In this document: one piece after another, positions 43,213-54,775 of the stretch | How positions within the stretch are numbered: the first letter of the stretch is position 1 | How the letters are laid out: each line of letters begins with the position of its first letter | NCBI RefSeq assembly: GCF_018320785.1 | Contig: NW_024571676.1 | Span: 248,001 to 312,000 of the forward strand | Length of the DNA: 64,000 bases | Direction of reading: 5' to 3' | Origin: Cheilinus undulatus | Lineage: Eukaryota; Chordata; Actinopteri; Labriformes; Labridae | Notes under the pieces: model-generated | Seen by the model: only the letters and a program-made list of their open reading frames with translations | Database searches by the model: none | What the model was told of the DNA's origin: nothing | Translations under genes and position numbers: made by a program

Positions 43213-43395
43213 CTAACTTGTCTTTCTGGGTAAGAAGTGGGTGCAGGCCTGGTGTCGTCCTGCGCCGTTTCCCTTCCTGAGCTCTCCTTTGGGTGAGAGA
43301 GCCAGGTAGATGCCTGGGTGTGACAGAGACGAGTAGGTGTTGTAGTGATTCTCCTCCAGGTTCTCTTTCAGCAGGCAGTCGTCAGAAAATTCCTC
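43213..43395 (-). CDS. fgf exon 4, C-terminus and stop
   Basis: A 183-nt terminal exon (phase 0) encodes [19 protein letters not shown] and the [17 protein letters not shown] loop. It ends THFLPRKTS and TAG at 43213-43215. The DC.LKE......Y part of the FGF signature is intact, while the Gly-x-Leu start of that signature is altered (GLAYGA). Confidence 0.95.
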   Translation of the reverse strand, partial: EEFSDDCLLKENLEENHYNTYSSLSHPGIYLALSPKGELRKGNGAGRHQACTHFLPRKTS

Positions 43396-46300
43396 CTGGA
43401 AAAGACGGCATGTCATCAGATCATTTTTGGCTCAAACAATAATTTACATGCACTGTTAAGTGGAAAAGGTCGTTCATTAATCATTATCCAACTCTATTTG
43501 TCTTTGCAGACATCACATCAGCTTCTTCTAATTGGCTTCTTGTTTGTTTCAGAATTAATTTAAGATGCTGCTTATCATTTTGAAGCCCCTATGAGTCTGG
43601 CTCCAAGCTACATAACAGCATTGTTGACCCTCTATGAGCTACCCTGTATCTTCTGATTCTCAGGTGGGGGTCTCTTGGTCTTTCCAAAGTCGAGACTTAA
43701 AACTAAATATGATCAGGCCTCTTCCATCAGGGCCCCTAGACTTTGGAACGACCTACTCGAGGAGATCAGGCTCAGAGGAAAAGTCCCGGCTTAATGGTAA
43801 CTTCTTAAAATTTACCTTTATGCTTTTATTTCAAACCATTTACTAATATCATCTTTTACTTCTTATTTTATGTTGTTTCTTATATTTTATTAATTATTTT
43901 AGTATCCTACAGTCCTCACTTTCCTTTTTGTCACTGGCTTTGTTAATTTTGCTTTTATTTTGAATTATTGTTTGTATGTTGGTATTTCTGGCTGTACTGT
44001 GGTGCAGTGGGTGGCGCTGCTGTCTCAGGCATCGCTCCCTGGGCATTTCTGCTTCCTCCCACCATCTCAAGTTATGCTTGTTAGGTTAGTTGATGACTCT
44101 AAACTGCCCGTAGATGTGAGTGTGAGCATGAACATCGTCTCTCAGCCCTAGACCAGGGTGTAACCCTGCCACTTGCCCAAAGCTAGTTAGAACTGGCTCC
44201 AGAAGCCTGCAACCCCAGTCAGGTCAAGTGGTATAAATAGTGGACAGATGCATCTATTTTAATCTTTTAAAGTTTTACTTTTTACTGATTAATTTTCCTG
44301 CCTCAGTTCCTTTTATCTGCTTTCATGCAATTGTAATGCTTTGCCTTCTTTAATGTCTAATTTGATTTCTTTCTATTATTTTTATTACATTAATTTGATA
44401 CATCATCTCACATCTCTTGGTCCCTCTCCTCTAAATTCATACTGTTGGCGTTGTGTTTTTCCTCAGATGGCACTTGTGATGGTTGGGCTGACTGCACAGT
44501 GCCTATAGAAAGTTTAGAAATCATTCATGGTCCAGACAGTTGGTGCTAGTAGTCTCACAGTTACTGAAATGTAGATCAGCTGAGTACAGTGAATGTGTCT
44601 CAGTGATTGTAGAATAAAGATACCTTTGTCTGGAAGGTCCAGTCACTGGTTCATCAGTATTCCTGGCTACCATTACACCACGAAGACAAAAGAACATTTT
44701 AAGCAACTCAGTGAAATGGTTATTGAAAAGTAGAAGTGGATACAGAAACATTTCCAAGGCTCTGAACATCCCCCAGAGTTCAGTTAAATCCATCATGGAG
44801 AAATGAAGGAAAATGTCACATGTGTGAATCTGCCTAGATCAGGCCGTCCTCACAAACTGAGAGAGCATGCAAGAAGGACACTGGTGAGAGAAGACACCAA
44901 GACACCTATGACTACTCTGAAGGAGTTCCAAGCTTCAGCAGCTGAGATGAGAGAGACTCTGCAGACAACAACTGTTGGCCGGGTTCTTCACCAGTCAAAG
45001 ATTTATGGGAGAGTGGCAAAGAGAAAGACACTGTTGAAGAAAACTCAGATTCAGTCTGGACTAGAGTTCACCTAAAGGCATGTGGGAGACTCCAAGGTCA
45101 AGAAGAGGAAAGTTCTTTGGTCTGATGAGACCAAAATGGAGCTTTTTGACCATCAGACTGCACATCACCACAAACACACCATCCCCACTGGGGAGCACGT
45201 CGGTGGCAGCATCATGCTGTGGGGATGCTTCTTAGCAGCCGGCCCTGGAAAGCTTGTAAAGGTAGAGGGGAAAATAAATGCAACAAATATAAGAAAATCC
45301 TGGAGGACAATTTTCTTCAGTCTGACAGAGAACTATGGCTTAGGAGAAGATTTATTTTCCAGTCAGACAATGAGCCGAAGCATCCAAAAAGAGAAAGCTA
45401 CACAGAAATGGTTTAAAGACAACAAGGGGAATGTTCTGGAGGGGCCAAGTCAAAGTTCAGACCTCTATCCAGTAGAGGATTTTTGACTGGACTTGAAAAG
45501 GACTGTTCACTCCTGATCCCTGATCAACCCGACAGAGCCTGAGCAGTTTATCAAAGAAGAATGGAGTAAAACTCCAGAGTCCAGATGTTTGAGCCTGACT
45601 GAGACCTGTCCACACAGACTCAGAGCTGTGACTGCAGCCAGAGGTGACTCTACTAAATACTGACTAGAAGGGGGGGGGGTATTTATGGACTCACTTATTT
45701 TAGATGACAGATTTCTATTTAATTGAGATTACTTTGTAGAATTTTTTTTTAATATTCTTTTATCTTTTTGTCAAAAAACTCAAATTATACTAACCATGAC
45801 TGATTTCTCAGAAAATTTCCAAGGTGGTGAATACTTTTTATAGGCACTGAGGCACTGTGTCTGATGCTTCTTTTTAAATTATTATCCGTCTGTTAAAGAC
45901 TGTGCAGTGAGCTACATACCGCTCCATAAGCCAGTCCGTCTCCATTCATACAGAGGTACAGGCCGCTCTTCACTCCTCTGATTCCCACCACGCCACGTTT
46001 CATGGCAAACACCTTCAGCCAACCTGCAGGAGACAAAGAGTTCAACAGTAACACAAGGCTTAGATGAGCATACGCCCCTACATACATTTTCATAGTAATG
46101 TAAAGAAATAATGTACTGTGTATATGAAAATAGTGAAGAAGGTCAGAAACCTGAACTCACAGAAGTCGGTGGGTCTGTGGACACCTCCCACAGAGCCGCT
46201 GGGCAGAATCTGCAGATGGTAACCGATCCCAACACGACAGTAAAGCAGCTGCTGTTTGACTCGGTCTTTGACTGGAGGAGGACTTGAACCTGCTCCAAAG

Positions 46301-49300
46301 AAACGGAAAAGAATCTGAAAACTACGCTTTTATCGAAGGGGAACAATAAAACAGGAATTTGAGCGTAGTTCTCATCATATGATACAACATGGGATGTTTA
46401 CTTTACTTATGTCAGCGCTCAGGTGCCATGTTTTTAACATCCTTCACTTTTTGATCAAACCACCAAGAACAAAATGTCCTGGCTAGATGGAAAAATCCAA
46501 TTCAATTCAACTTTATTTGTATAGCACATTTCATACAAATGTAAAGTCAATGTGCTTTACAAAAGATAAAATGCAAACAGGAAAAGCAATAAACCACTCA
46601 CACACACCCATACACGCACAAAATACACATATAATATAGCTTATGTTGTCTTTTCTTTCTGAAATTCAAAAATACTGCAGGTCTAACAGTTAAAGGAACG
46701 AGAGAAAAGCAGTGTTTTCAGACCGCTCCTAAAAGAGTCTAAAGTGTCTTCAGCTCTCAGGTCAGCACCGTAATGACTAAATGCTCCCTCATCAGATTTA
46801 CCTCTAACTTTAGGTACATTGAGGACGCCCATACCTGAAGATCTGAGTGGTCTGACTGGATAATAGCCTGTGAGCAGGTCAGAAAGGTACTGAGGTGCCA
46901 TACTACTCAAAGATTCGTAAACAAGGACTAGTACTTTGTAGTCAGTCCTGTTTTTGACTGGAAGCCAACGAAGATTTCTCAGGATTGGTGTGATGTGTTC
47001 CATTTCCCTTGTTCTTGTTAAAACTTGAGCTGCACTATTTTGGATGAGTTGGAGTCTGTCTGTTGGATATGAATGCATGAACCAGTGTTTTAGAAACAGA
47101 TTGAGACATGAACGACTGAAGTTCAGAAATTATTTTAGGTGGTAAAAGGCTGTTTTGGTGATGGTGGTTATATGATCTTGGAAGTTTAGATTTGTGTCAA
47201 TGATAACAACGAGATTTTTGACATGCTCACTGGGCTTAAAAGGAAGTGAGGATGAAATGGATAAAATTCTTGTCTCTGTTTTTGTGGACCTACAGTCAGG
47301 ATTTCTGTTTTGTCTTTGTTGAGCTGGAGAAAGTTCTGTGACATCCAGTGGTTTATTTCATAATCATAATAATAATAAAGTTTATTTATAACGCACTTTA
47401 CATTTCGAGAAATCTTAAAGTGCTACAAGCACACAGTAAAAAAGGAATAGTGAAAAAACATGAAAGTTAAAAGCCTCTTTAAAGAGGAAGGTCTTTAGGT
47501 GCTTTTTGAAAGCATCTACAGTCTGTGGGGTCCTGAGGTGGCTGGGCAGGGAGCAGTGGCGCAAAAAGTGGGTATGCACTATATGCGGCGCATAGGGGCG
47601 CCACACTAAAGGGGCGCCAAAGCGATGGGGGAATATTATTTCAAGTCAGCATTTTCTCTATTTAACAGCTGTTTGTGTAAACGATATGATCAATAACAGA
47701 AGCACGTCTCTGATTAGGCACCCCTCCGCTCCGTCACCTCCCCTCCTTTCGCCCCCCCAACATACACTATAGGCGCCCTGTCGAGTACCAGTGCTTTCAT
47801 TTGAAACGTGTGGCCATCTGATGACAGGGAGCTAAAGATGGAGAGGCAGAAAAGAAAGGTCTCGGGGGCACAAAACAGAAAACGGAAGAGGCAGAAGGGA
47901 TGAAATAAAAAGCTTTTCAAAGACAGTAGGTAAGTTATGTCAGTGTAACAAGAGAGGGCTGCTAAATATTCAGGTTTGCTAAAGCTCGTAAAACGACAGG
48001 TTACTGTTGTCTTGCAACTGTGTACTGGTCAGTATTTACACAAAACAGATCATGACAAGAAAAATAAAGGAACTTGTTTGTGGTTATTGTGTTGTTCAGA
48101 CAGTTATCATTTTTAACTAGATGGTTAATCATAAAACAAACGAATTATAGAGCTTAGAGTGACACACGTGAGTTTAAACATCTTCACTATGATGTAACAC
48201 TACAGTGCTGTTGTGATCTATCTGATAAGTCTGATCAGACGCAGTGTCCAATCAGTAACTGATATCCAGGAAGGATATGACTATATATATATGACTGCTG
48301 TATTTTTGAAACTTCCTTAACAAAGTTCATATCATTCAGGTGTGAGGATGGAGAGAAAGAAGAAAGAGAAAGAATCAGGGCAGACAGGGGGAGGCGACAG
48401 GTTGGTCTAATATTAGGTGGAAGTGTAGGAACATCTTGCATTAGCAAATATGTAATTTATTCAAAGCCATTAAATAATGATGGCATTATTCATGAGAATA
48501 AGATTATCAGGGGACACTGAGACATAAACAGTGCTGTGAAAAAGTATTTGCCGGGAGCGCAGGTGGTCGAGTGGTTTGGGGTGCTACCCGTGTGCGCGGG
48601 CGGCCCGGGTTCAGGTCTGGCCTGTGGCCCTTTGCCGCATGACTCTCCCCACTCTCTTCCCTGTTTCCGAGTCTATCCACTGTCCTTCCTCTATCAAATA
48701 AAGGCATGAAAGGCCCAAAAATAAATCTTTAAAAAAAAATAGAAAAAGTATTTGCCCCCTTTCTGATTCCTGATTTTTTTTTTGCATATTTATCACACTT
48801 AAATGTTTCGGATCGTCATACCAATTTTTATATTCCACAAAGACAACCCAAGTAAATAAAAAATGTAGTGTCTGAATGATTAATACTTTTTTTAAAGGGG
48901 GCATATTTTACCCTTTTAAGAAAAGTCTGTATTGGTCTCAGAGGTCCCCAAAACATGCCTGTAAAGATTGTTGGTGAAAAACACTCCAGTATTGTTTTTT
49001 ATTTTTTGCACATCTAAAATCCCCTTGTAAACAACAAAACATGGAGGTTGCCAAACGGGATGGATGTTGTAAAAATAAAGTATTTTTCCAGTAAGTAAAT
49101 TAAATAAAACATCTTTCATCCACTGAGAAAAAAGGTGTATAAGTGAGGCACGCTTGTTTTCATCTTTGTTATAGCTCTGCAAAATGCTGACTGTCAACAA
49201 AAAACAGACGGCTGTCCCATTCCTGTTTCTACCACTTCGAGCCCTTGCAGCCTCAAACACTCAATCATTCCCAGGTGCAGTCAGTTAAGTCAATAAGGGC

Positions 49301-52300
49301 ACAGGACTCAGGGTTCAGGGAGGAGATTGAGATTCAGCCTTTGGTTACCTATGTGTGTGGGAATCACTACAGAAAATGTTTCCTGATTGCATTTAAGTCC
49401 CTAACCTGTTCCGGTGAACACCATCATCTTTGAACAACTCCCATCTATTCCAGAAAGTGTCAGAGCTGCTGATGTAGAAGACGCCGTGAGCAGCACAGGC
49501 TAATGACAGCCAGGTGTGCTGCGCCATTAGCCGACTTAAACGCTCGGCCATAGGATGGACCGGGCACAAGGACGGGGCTCACGGATCTTTAAGTGTTGTT
49601 GAACATGTGGAGGAAGTCTGTTTTCAGGAGTTCTGACTGCTGCTTACGGATGTCATTTGTCCCTATGTGGATTATGACTTTGGTGATTTCTGGATTATTG
49701 GCAAGTAGCCTACCTGGTTTTATCAGTAATGTCATGGACAGTGGGTCCCGGGAAACAACGTGTTATAGCTGTGCCAGACCTGACATGTCTGATGATGGGG
49801 TCCCCATAACCAGGGTTGTGGGCTGAGGGTTTTGTGTTTAGCCGTATTGGAAAAATCTTTAACAGTCTTGTATGAGCCTAAAGGAGGCTTCATTACTTTA
49901 GCTGTTTTCTTTATGCTTTCAGACACCTAAAAAATTAAAAAAAGCAAAAACTTGTTTTACTAACGTTAAAATGATGCAGAACTGAAAAACACAGGATCAG
50001 ACATTTGAAGAATCAAATCAACAGATTTATTTGCACCCTTGCCCCCCTTTTATGGACTTATGGGGGTCCATAAAAGCCTCATTCTATCTTATGATTTGTT
50101 GATAAATTCATCATCATTTCTCTATTTAAATCTTTGGATGGGGGTGACCATATATCCCAGTTTTTAAAGCCTTATATCCTGAGTCCCAACAAAAATATTT
50201 AAACCACCTATGTGTCCCAGTTTTTAAGGGTGTATTCACACCTGGCTCGTTTGGGGCAGTTGTTTCGAAACAGTGAGCACACCCCCCTAAAGTCCGGTTT
50301 GTTTGGACATATGTGAACACAGCAACCGCACTCGGATGTGGGACAAAACAAGCGGATCGAGATCGCCAAAATAGGGGGGTCTCGGCTCACTTCCATTCGA
50401 GCCCTGTAGCGGTTCCTTTGCAGTGAGAACACAATCACCTCAGAAACCGGCACAACTGACTCATAACTGTAGTACACACTGTGGTCGTGGGGGCAGTAAC
50501 ATGCCCGGTTTCCAACCGTTCAGTTAAAACAATAGAAGAAGAAGGAGTAGAAGAATCAGCAACAGCAGAAGAAGAAGAGAAGGCAGAAGAACAACAGATC
50601 TATCTGAGTGAAACAAGTCGTGGGCTCCGTGAGGCGGCAGGTCTTCGTTTTAACAAGTGCATCAGCACATTATTTTCCAGACGCGGTCTTGACTGTCGAA
50701 AAAAAAGCATATTTTGTTGATTTAGCAAACACTGGTACATTAGCCTGATGAACACTATAAAAAACACTAGCCACACACGCTGCTGATGTTCCATGGCTGT
50801 TGTTTTTCCCTGTGGAAAGCGGTTAAGAACCTGAATGAATGAATGAAGATAAGGAAACTCCCCCGCCTTCCGGGTAAGATTTCTGACCAATGAGAGACAA
50901 ATTGGATCGCACGTCGCATTTGTTTACAACTTTGGACCGCAAGAGACTTTTGCTGTGTGAACACAAACGAACCAAGTGACGACTGTATCGTTTTTGCCCC
51001 TGAATCAGAACAAAGCAAATGAGCCACAGGTGTGAATACACCCTAAGAGTCCCTGTCCTTGTTCAACCAAATAAGACAACAAGACAATGCAGGACATCAC
51101 ACCTGCAGCGCTGACTGACTTGTCTGTGCCGATAAATGTTTTTGCTAAGGCTAACACTAACACACCAAGAGTCAAAATTCAATGATCATCTATCTCTACA
51201 CGTGTTATCTCATCTCTAGATGTGGCTGTTGCTTAGGAAGGCGGTGTTTTCTTAAGAGCTCCAGGAGAGGTACAGCTAACTTTGTAAAGTACCAGGTAAT
51301 GAACATGCTGCATCTGCACACACTGCAAGTGTCAACACTGATTTAAGACGCCATGTTAAAATGACAAACAGTGGGTACAGACGAGAAGTAGCAAACGAGG
51401 TACACGACGATGCTTAATAGAAGTCAGTATCAACACCTATACAATCCTTGTTATTTTTGCAGTTTACCAGTTACTACCTGTCTGCATTTCTTAGGTTTTT
51501 GTTATATGTGCTGTGGTTTCTGATTTTAGATTTGCACAGTCTCAGATTTAACACTTTTAATTCTGTTGTACTGCTTGAGCAGTGATGGTCAAAGGCATTA
51601 TATTCTATTCTCCTGTGCTTGTTGGTGTTGACATTTTTCAAGTAAAGTTTGGGTTAAAGATCCCATCCCATCCATTTTCTACACCGCTTATCCCATTGAG
51701 GGTCACGGGTTGGGAGTCCCAGCCATCACTGGGTAAGAACTTGGGTACACGCTGGACTGGTAATCAGTCAATCACAGGGCTGACATATAGGGACAGACAA
51801 CCAGGCACACTCACATTCACACCTACGGTCAGTTTAGAGTCACCAGTTAACCTAATGAGCATGTCTTTGGTGGTTGGAAGGAAGCCGGAGTACCCTGAGA
51901 GAACCCACGCGTGCATGGGGAGAACAAGCAAACTCCCCACAGAAAGGCCCTGACCGGGAAGTGAACCAGGGACTGTCTTGCTGTGAGGCAACAGCGCTAA
52001 CTCCTGTGCCGCCGTGCAGCCTGGGTTAAACATGCAAGACATGATTTTTCATTTATTGAAGCACTTGTCATGGTGTTTGATGAAAAATCCAACTGTAGTA
52101 TGAACTGAGTACTGAGGAGCTACTGGGGAGCTGTGCAATAGAACAGGAACAACAAAAGAACAGATCTCTAACCAGGTTGGAAAAAGTACATGGAGTCCAC
52201 ACTACATGGAGTTAACCTACACTTTAGAAAGTCTGAAATTTTGTTCAGTCTGACAGAGCTGCACTCTAGAAAATCTGTGCCAGTGTGGCAAGGCAAGTAC

Positions 52301-53426
52301 TTCTGTTGAAGAATACGCACTGGACATCCAACTAAAGCACAGGAACTCTAACTCAGTCATGGTGCAAATGTGTCTCACATTAAAAACAACAACAACCTAC
52401 TAGAAACATCAGCAAAAGGATGAACATATAACAGACAACATCAAACACAACTAAACACATCTAACACTGTCAAATTACTCCTCACTGAAGACCATTTCAC
52501 TCAGAGTGGAGTTAGAATCAACTCTGAAATGTTTCGCCCTGAGAATGCAGCTCTCCAATTTTCTAGGATATGATGGGGGATCATTCTGTAGCTTCTGAAC
52601 AGAGGTGAAAAAAAACAAGAGTACTGTACTAAAGTAAAAGTATAGTAACTTTAAAAACCACTTAAGTACAAGTAGAAGTACTGATTTCAAACTACTAAAA
52701 AAACATAAGTAACCCAAAAACTACTCAATTATAGTGATTTGAGTAAATGTAATTAGTTTCTTCTCACCCCTGCATGAGTGTAGGTTTCAAAGTTGTGATG
52801 ACACTGCTGTTACTACCATAGTTGTTTCATATCAACCACATATTGAGTATGGGACAGATTCCATATTTAGGCATGATGGACTTTCCTGAGAGGTAGCGGA
52901 GTCATAGTTATGAAATGAACCAACCACTAGTAAATCAGACACTGGTGCATATTCTGATTTCGGCTCATGTCCCAGACATTCCTCAGTGTTTCATAATGTT
53001 CTGATTGGAATTTCTGAAAATTCACTTTGACCCTATTTATTATTTTGTTTGTAGAGAGTAAACCAGAATAAATCTCTCACTTTAAGATCAGTGAGATGTC
53101 ATGTTGGCTCATGGTGTATTTTTGGATGGAACTGTAACATTCTGCCACAGTGATATTTAATATCGTTAACATTTTAAATCTACATAAACTTGTCTTAAAA
53201 TGACTTGAAAATAGTGATTAGCTGCCTGGTGCAGATCTGTAAAGACTGCTGTGGTCTCACCTTTTTCTTTCTGCAGTGTGTCCCTCATGTGGAGCTTCCA
53301 GAGGCCTCGTAGGCGGCTGCCGTGATCCGGAGGTGATCCACCTGAGTCAGATTTCTTTGTTTCCACAGTGAGGAGCAGGAGCAGCAGGAGGGCAGGCAGC
53401 AGCATCAGACCAGAGGAAACTTTCAT
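43213..53426 (-). CDS. secreted FGF4/6-type fibroblast growth factor (4 coding exons)
   Basis: Four minus-strand exons join in frame (582 nt, 193 residues). A hydrophobic signal peptide (about 1-22, with a seven-Leu core) is followed by a short linker. The beta-trefoil core has [18 protein letters not shown] (70-87), [21 protein letters not shown], the conserved Cys140 in [17 protein letters not shown] and THFLPRKTS at the end. YCRVGIG.HLQ and the short loop before THFLPR are as in FGF4/FGF6. FGFs of this group are secreted ligands that bind heparan sulfate and FGF receptors in embryonic signalling. Exon 3 is 104 nt, the standard FGF internal exon. The usual single first exon is split in two by a 7-kb intron. 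The exact orthologue (fgf4, fgf6 or a fish-specific paralogue) is uncertain, so no symbol is given. Confidence 0.9.
43480..43800 (+). mobile_element. L2-like LINE 3' fragment
   Basis: Plus-strand frames contain the 'P.ESGSKL' and '[13 protein letters not shown]' type wording of the end of an L2/Maui-like ORF2, broken by many stops. It lies in fgf intron 3 close to exon 4. Confidence 0.5.
43997..44253 (+). mobile_element. tRNA-derived SINE, older copy
   Basis: It shares its body ('gttagttgatgactctaaactgcccgtagatgtgagtgtgagcatg' wording in parts, ... 'ccagggtgtaaccctgcc') with the copy at 51662-52022, in the opposite orientation. A head resembling a tRNA starts at 'ggtgcagtgggtggcgctg'. Confidence 0.55.
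44497..45849 (+). mobile_element. Tc1-like element, near full length, dead
   Basis: The inverted ends are cagtgcctatagaaagt and actttttataggcactg. The length (1353 bp) is typical, although TA flanks are not preserved. The transposase at 44803-45660 keeps PRSGRPHKL (N-terminal domain), WSDETKMEL (first Asp), SDNEPKHPK in a shifted frame, and [10 protein letters not shown] in place of SPDLNPIE. A stop at 45073 and a later frameshift break it. It is in fgf intron 3. Confidence 0.85.
45920..46023 (-). CDS. fgf exon 3 (104 nt)
   Basis: The 104-nt exon has TGCAG before it and GTATGT after it (phase 1 in, 0 out). It encodes [17 protein letters not shown] and [18 protein letters not shown]. Size and phases match the conserved middle exon of the FGF family. 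Confidence 0.95.
46161..46289 (-). CDS. fgf exon 2, first core strands
   Basis: A 129-nt exon (phase 1-1) lies between GAGCAG and GTGAGT. It encodes [11 protein letters not shown] and [18 protein letters not shown] followed by [10 protein letters not shown], the opening of the trefoil. In FGF4/6 as I know them this is the second half of exon 1. A CAG one codon further upstream is an alternative acceptor. Confidence 0.92.
46497..47110 (-). mobile_element. L2/Maui-type LINE 3' part
   Basis: The minus strand encodes the end of ORF2: [57 protein letters not shown] and the closing [14 protein letters not shown]. Its 3' end carries aattcaattcaactttattt on the plus strand. One open stretch of 131 codons is intact. 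It sits in fgf intron 1 on the same strand as the gene. Confidence 0.85.
47345..47600 (-). mobile_element. second LINE 3' tail
   Basis: The minus strand reads [18 protein letters not shown], the standard end of an L2-type ORF2. It is followed by 'aagtttatttataacgcact' on the plus strand. 47600-47800 adds a fragment ('ggcgcataggggcgcc') seen in old hAT repeats. 47800-48550 shows nothing recognisable. Confidence 0.65.
48553..48740 (+). mobile_element. tRNA-derived SINE
   Basis: The tRNA-like head has an A box in gtggtcgagtggtttgg and a B box in cgggttcaggtctgg. The body 'ctttgccgcatgactctccc' and the tail 'caaataaaggcatgaaaggc', ending in an A-run, complete it. Relatives are at 54178-54352 and 60487-60606 on the minus strand. 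Confidence 0.75.
48893..49260 (+). mobile_element. relative of the 'aaaggtcacatat' MITE
   Basis: 'gcatattttacccttttaag' and 'cagaggtccccaaaacatgcc' are shared with 41838-41960. The right part has diverged. Confidence 0.55.
49420..49840 (-). pseudogene. LINE ORF1 esterase (SGNH) fragment
   Basis: The minus strand reads [20 protein letters not shown] then [12 protein letters not shown], the block III (GxND) region of an SGNH-type esterase found in ORF1 of CR1/L2-like LINEs. The upstream nucleophile block (GDS) is degraded to GTPSS. Later frames with [13 protein letters not shown] are broken by stops. Catalysis is not possible. Confidence 0.65.
50228..51043. mobile_element. Harbinger-like non-autonomous element
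   Basis: Inverted ends gggtgtattcacacctggct and, at the right, the complement of 'gccacaggtgtgaatacaccc' enclose 816 bp. TAA flanks both sides (3-bp duplication), as in PIF/Harbinger insertions. The interior has GAA-rich repeats (50533-50600) and no transposase. Confidence 0.75.
51044..51661. other. fgf intron 1, nothing recognised
   Basis: No gene or repeat recognised. Confidence 0.5.
51662..52022 (-). mobile_element. tRNA-derived SINE
   Basis: On the minus strand the head reads ggcacaggagttagcgctg (A box region) and ccctggttcacttcccgg (B box). The body, including the 'ggaagccggagtaccc' complement, is a dispersed fish repeat. The tail ends in 'gggatgggatgggatctt'. An older relative is at 43997-44253. 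Confidence 0.75.
52599..52772. mobile_element. short hAT-type MITE fragment
   Basis: Ends cagaggtgaaaaa and tcacccctg enclose 'actaaagtaaaagtatagta' words like those of the element at 15867-16665. No target duplication is visible. 52031-52598 and 52773-53260 show nothing recognised. Confidence 0.5.
53261..53426 (-). CDS. fgf exon 1, signal peptide
   Basis: A 166-nt coding part from ATG (context ATTATGA, A at -3) to a GTGAGA donor (phase 1). It encodes [14 protein letters not shown] plus a Leu run and then a hydrophilic Ser/Gly/Lys linker ending LQKEK. It was chosen because it gives a classic signal peptide and the only phase that fits exon 2. Confidence 0.8.
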
Positions 53427-54177
53427 AATGAAACATATCAGACAGTAAAAGATGAAGTCCTACAAACTTTCTGTGTGTTACACATCTTCTGATGAACTAA
53501 AGTCGTCTCCGCTCTTCTTCTCCACTGAAACATCCTTCCCTTATCTCCTGAACGCCTCTTTTTCCTCAGCTCTGACTGACAGGAACACACAGAGATACTC
53601 AGCTGTACTCTCCTTTATCAGAGCAGAGATATGTGATGTGTGCTCAAAGAAGCCTCTCTCTTCCTCCTATAACTCTCCTTTAATGAATGAGAAGCACTTT
53701 ATGATTCTAATTGGAACACTGGAGGTCAGTGAAGGTATATTCATGAAGAGTCAACACGTCTCAGAGCGCTCCACAGCCTCTGTCCATGAAGATGTTTGCA
53801 TGTGGTCCAATCAGCCTGTGACGGGGAGAGACATGCATACTGTCTGTTCAGTATCGCAATCAGAGATTGGAGAGAGAGGAGCTGATAGAGTAAGATGAAA
53901 ACATAAAACACACAAAACGTAAAATAACATAAGAGTTCAGAGATGTGACCTCAATCCAGTCACGTTTTGTTTTGGTTATCCCTCATTTCTACTGCAGAGA
54001 AAAAGGTGGACATTTTAAAAGTCTGATGTCATATTCTTATGTTTTGAAATACTGGATTTTTGTAACTGCACCATCAATGGCAAGGCCAAAGGCATTCATA
54101 GTTTCAAGTTGTTGTCCATCGGTCAGGCTTGTCTTGTGAACACAATACCTCAGATACCCTTGGGGAGACTTTCTTTT
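53427..54177. other. fgf 5' flank
   Basis: Presumed promoter and 5'UTR of the fgf gene. No clear TATA box is recognised, and no other gene is seen. Confidence 0.4.
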
Positions 54178-54352
54178 TCATTGTGCTCTTTTTAGTGGGT
54201 ATTTTTAAGTTTCTTTATCCTTTATATAGAGAAAAGACAGAAACTAGGATGAGAGACGGAAAGATACATGAGGGAAAGGAGCCAAAGGCCTCAAACCCAG
54301 ACTGCCTGCATGCATGGGGCTTGACCTAACCACCAGACAATCCACGCCTTCA
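54178..54352 (-). mobile_element. tRNA-derived SINE, degraded
   Basis: Read on the minus strand it starts 'ggcgtggattgtctggtgg', has a B-box-like ctgggtttgaggc, and ends in the short tail shared with 48553-48740. It lies about 750 bp upstream of the fgf start. Confidence 0.55.
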
Positions 54353-54540
54353 CAGATCTTCTCCAAACTGTTTAATTCAAAGCTGAATGAAAAAGTCAGT
54401 GATTGTAGGTATTTGGTAGATATTTCAGAAGATGCAGGAAACTTCTCAGTTAAATTTATCAAAAAGGGATGAACAGAGTGTTAATCTTTGAAGAATGTCA
54501 AGTTAATCCACAAATCAAATCACAGATTACTCAAATAGAT

Positions 54541-54775
54541 ACAGGTGCATCTTAGTGAATCAGAATATCATCAAAAAGTTGATTAATATCAGTAATTCAA
54601 TTCAAAAAGGTAAACTCACATATTCATTAGATTGATTCCACACAGACTGATATATTTCAGTGTTTGTTTCTTTTCTTTTTGATGATTATGGCTTACAGCT
54701 GATGAAAACCCACATTTCAGTATCTCAGAAAATTTGAATATTGTGGAAAAGTTTAAGATTGGACACTCAGAGTAC
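54541..54775 (+). mobile_element. Tc1-like left inverted repeat
   Basis: From acaggtgcatcttagtgaat through 'gcttacagctgatgaaaacc' this is the roughly 210-bp terminal repeat. Its inverted partner ends at 59034. The coding part between them was replaced by later insertions. Confidence 0.75.

Noticed and set aside
48553..48635. Possible tRNA gene
   Set aside because: A- and B-box-like motifs are present, but the sequence does not fold as a full cloverleaf by eye and runs into a SINE body and A-rich tail.
53452..53898. A 148-codon plus-strand frame opposite the fgf promoter
   Set aside because: No domain was recognised and it lies divergently upstream of fgf. It was considered as an antisense gene but has no supporting signal.
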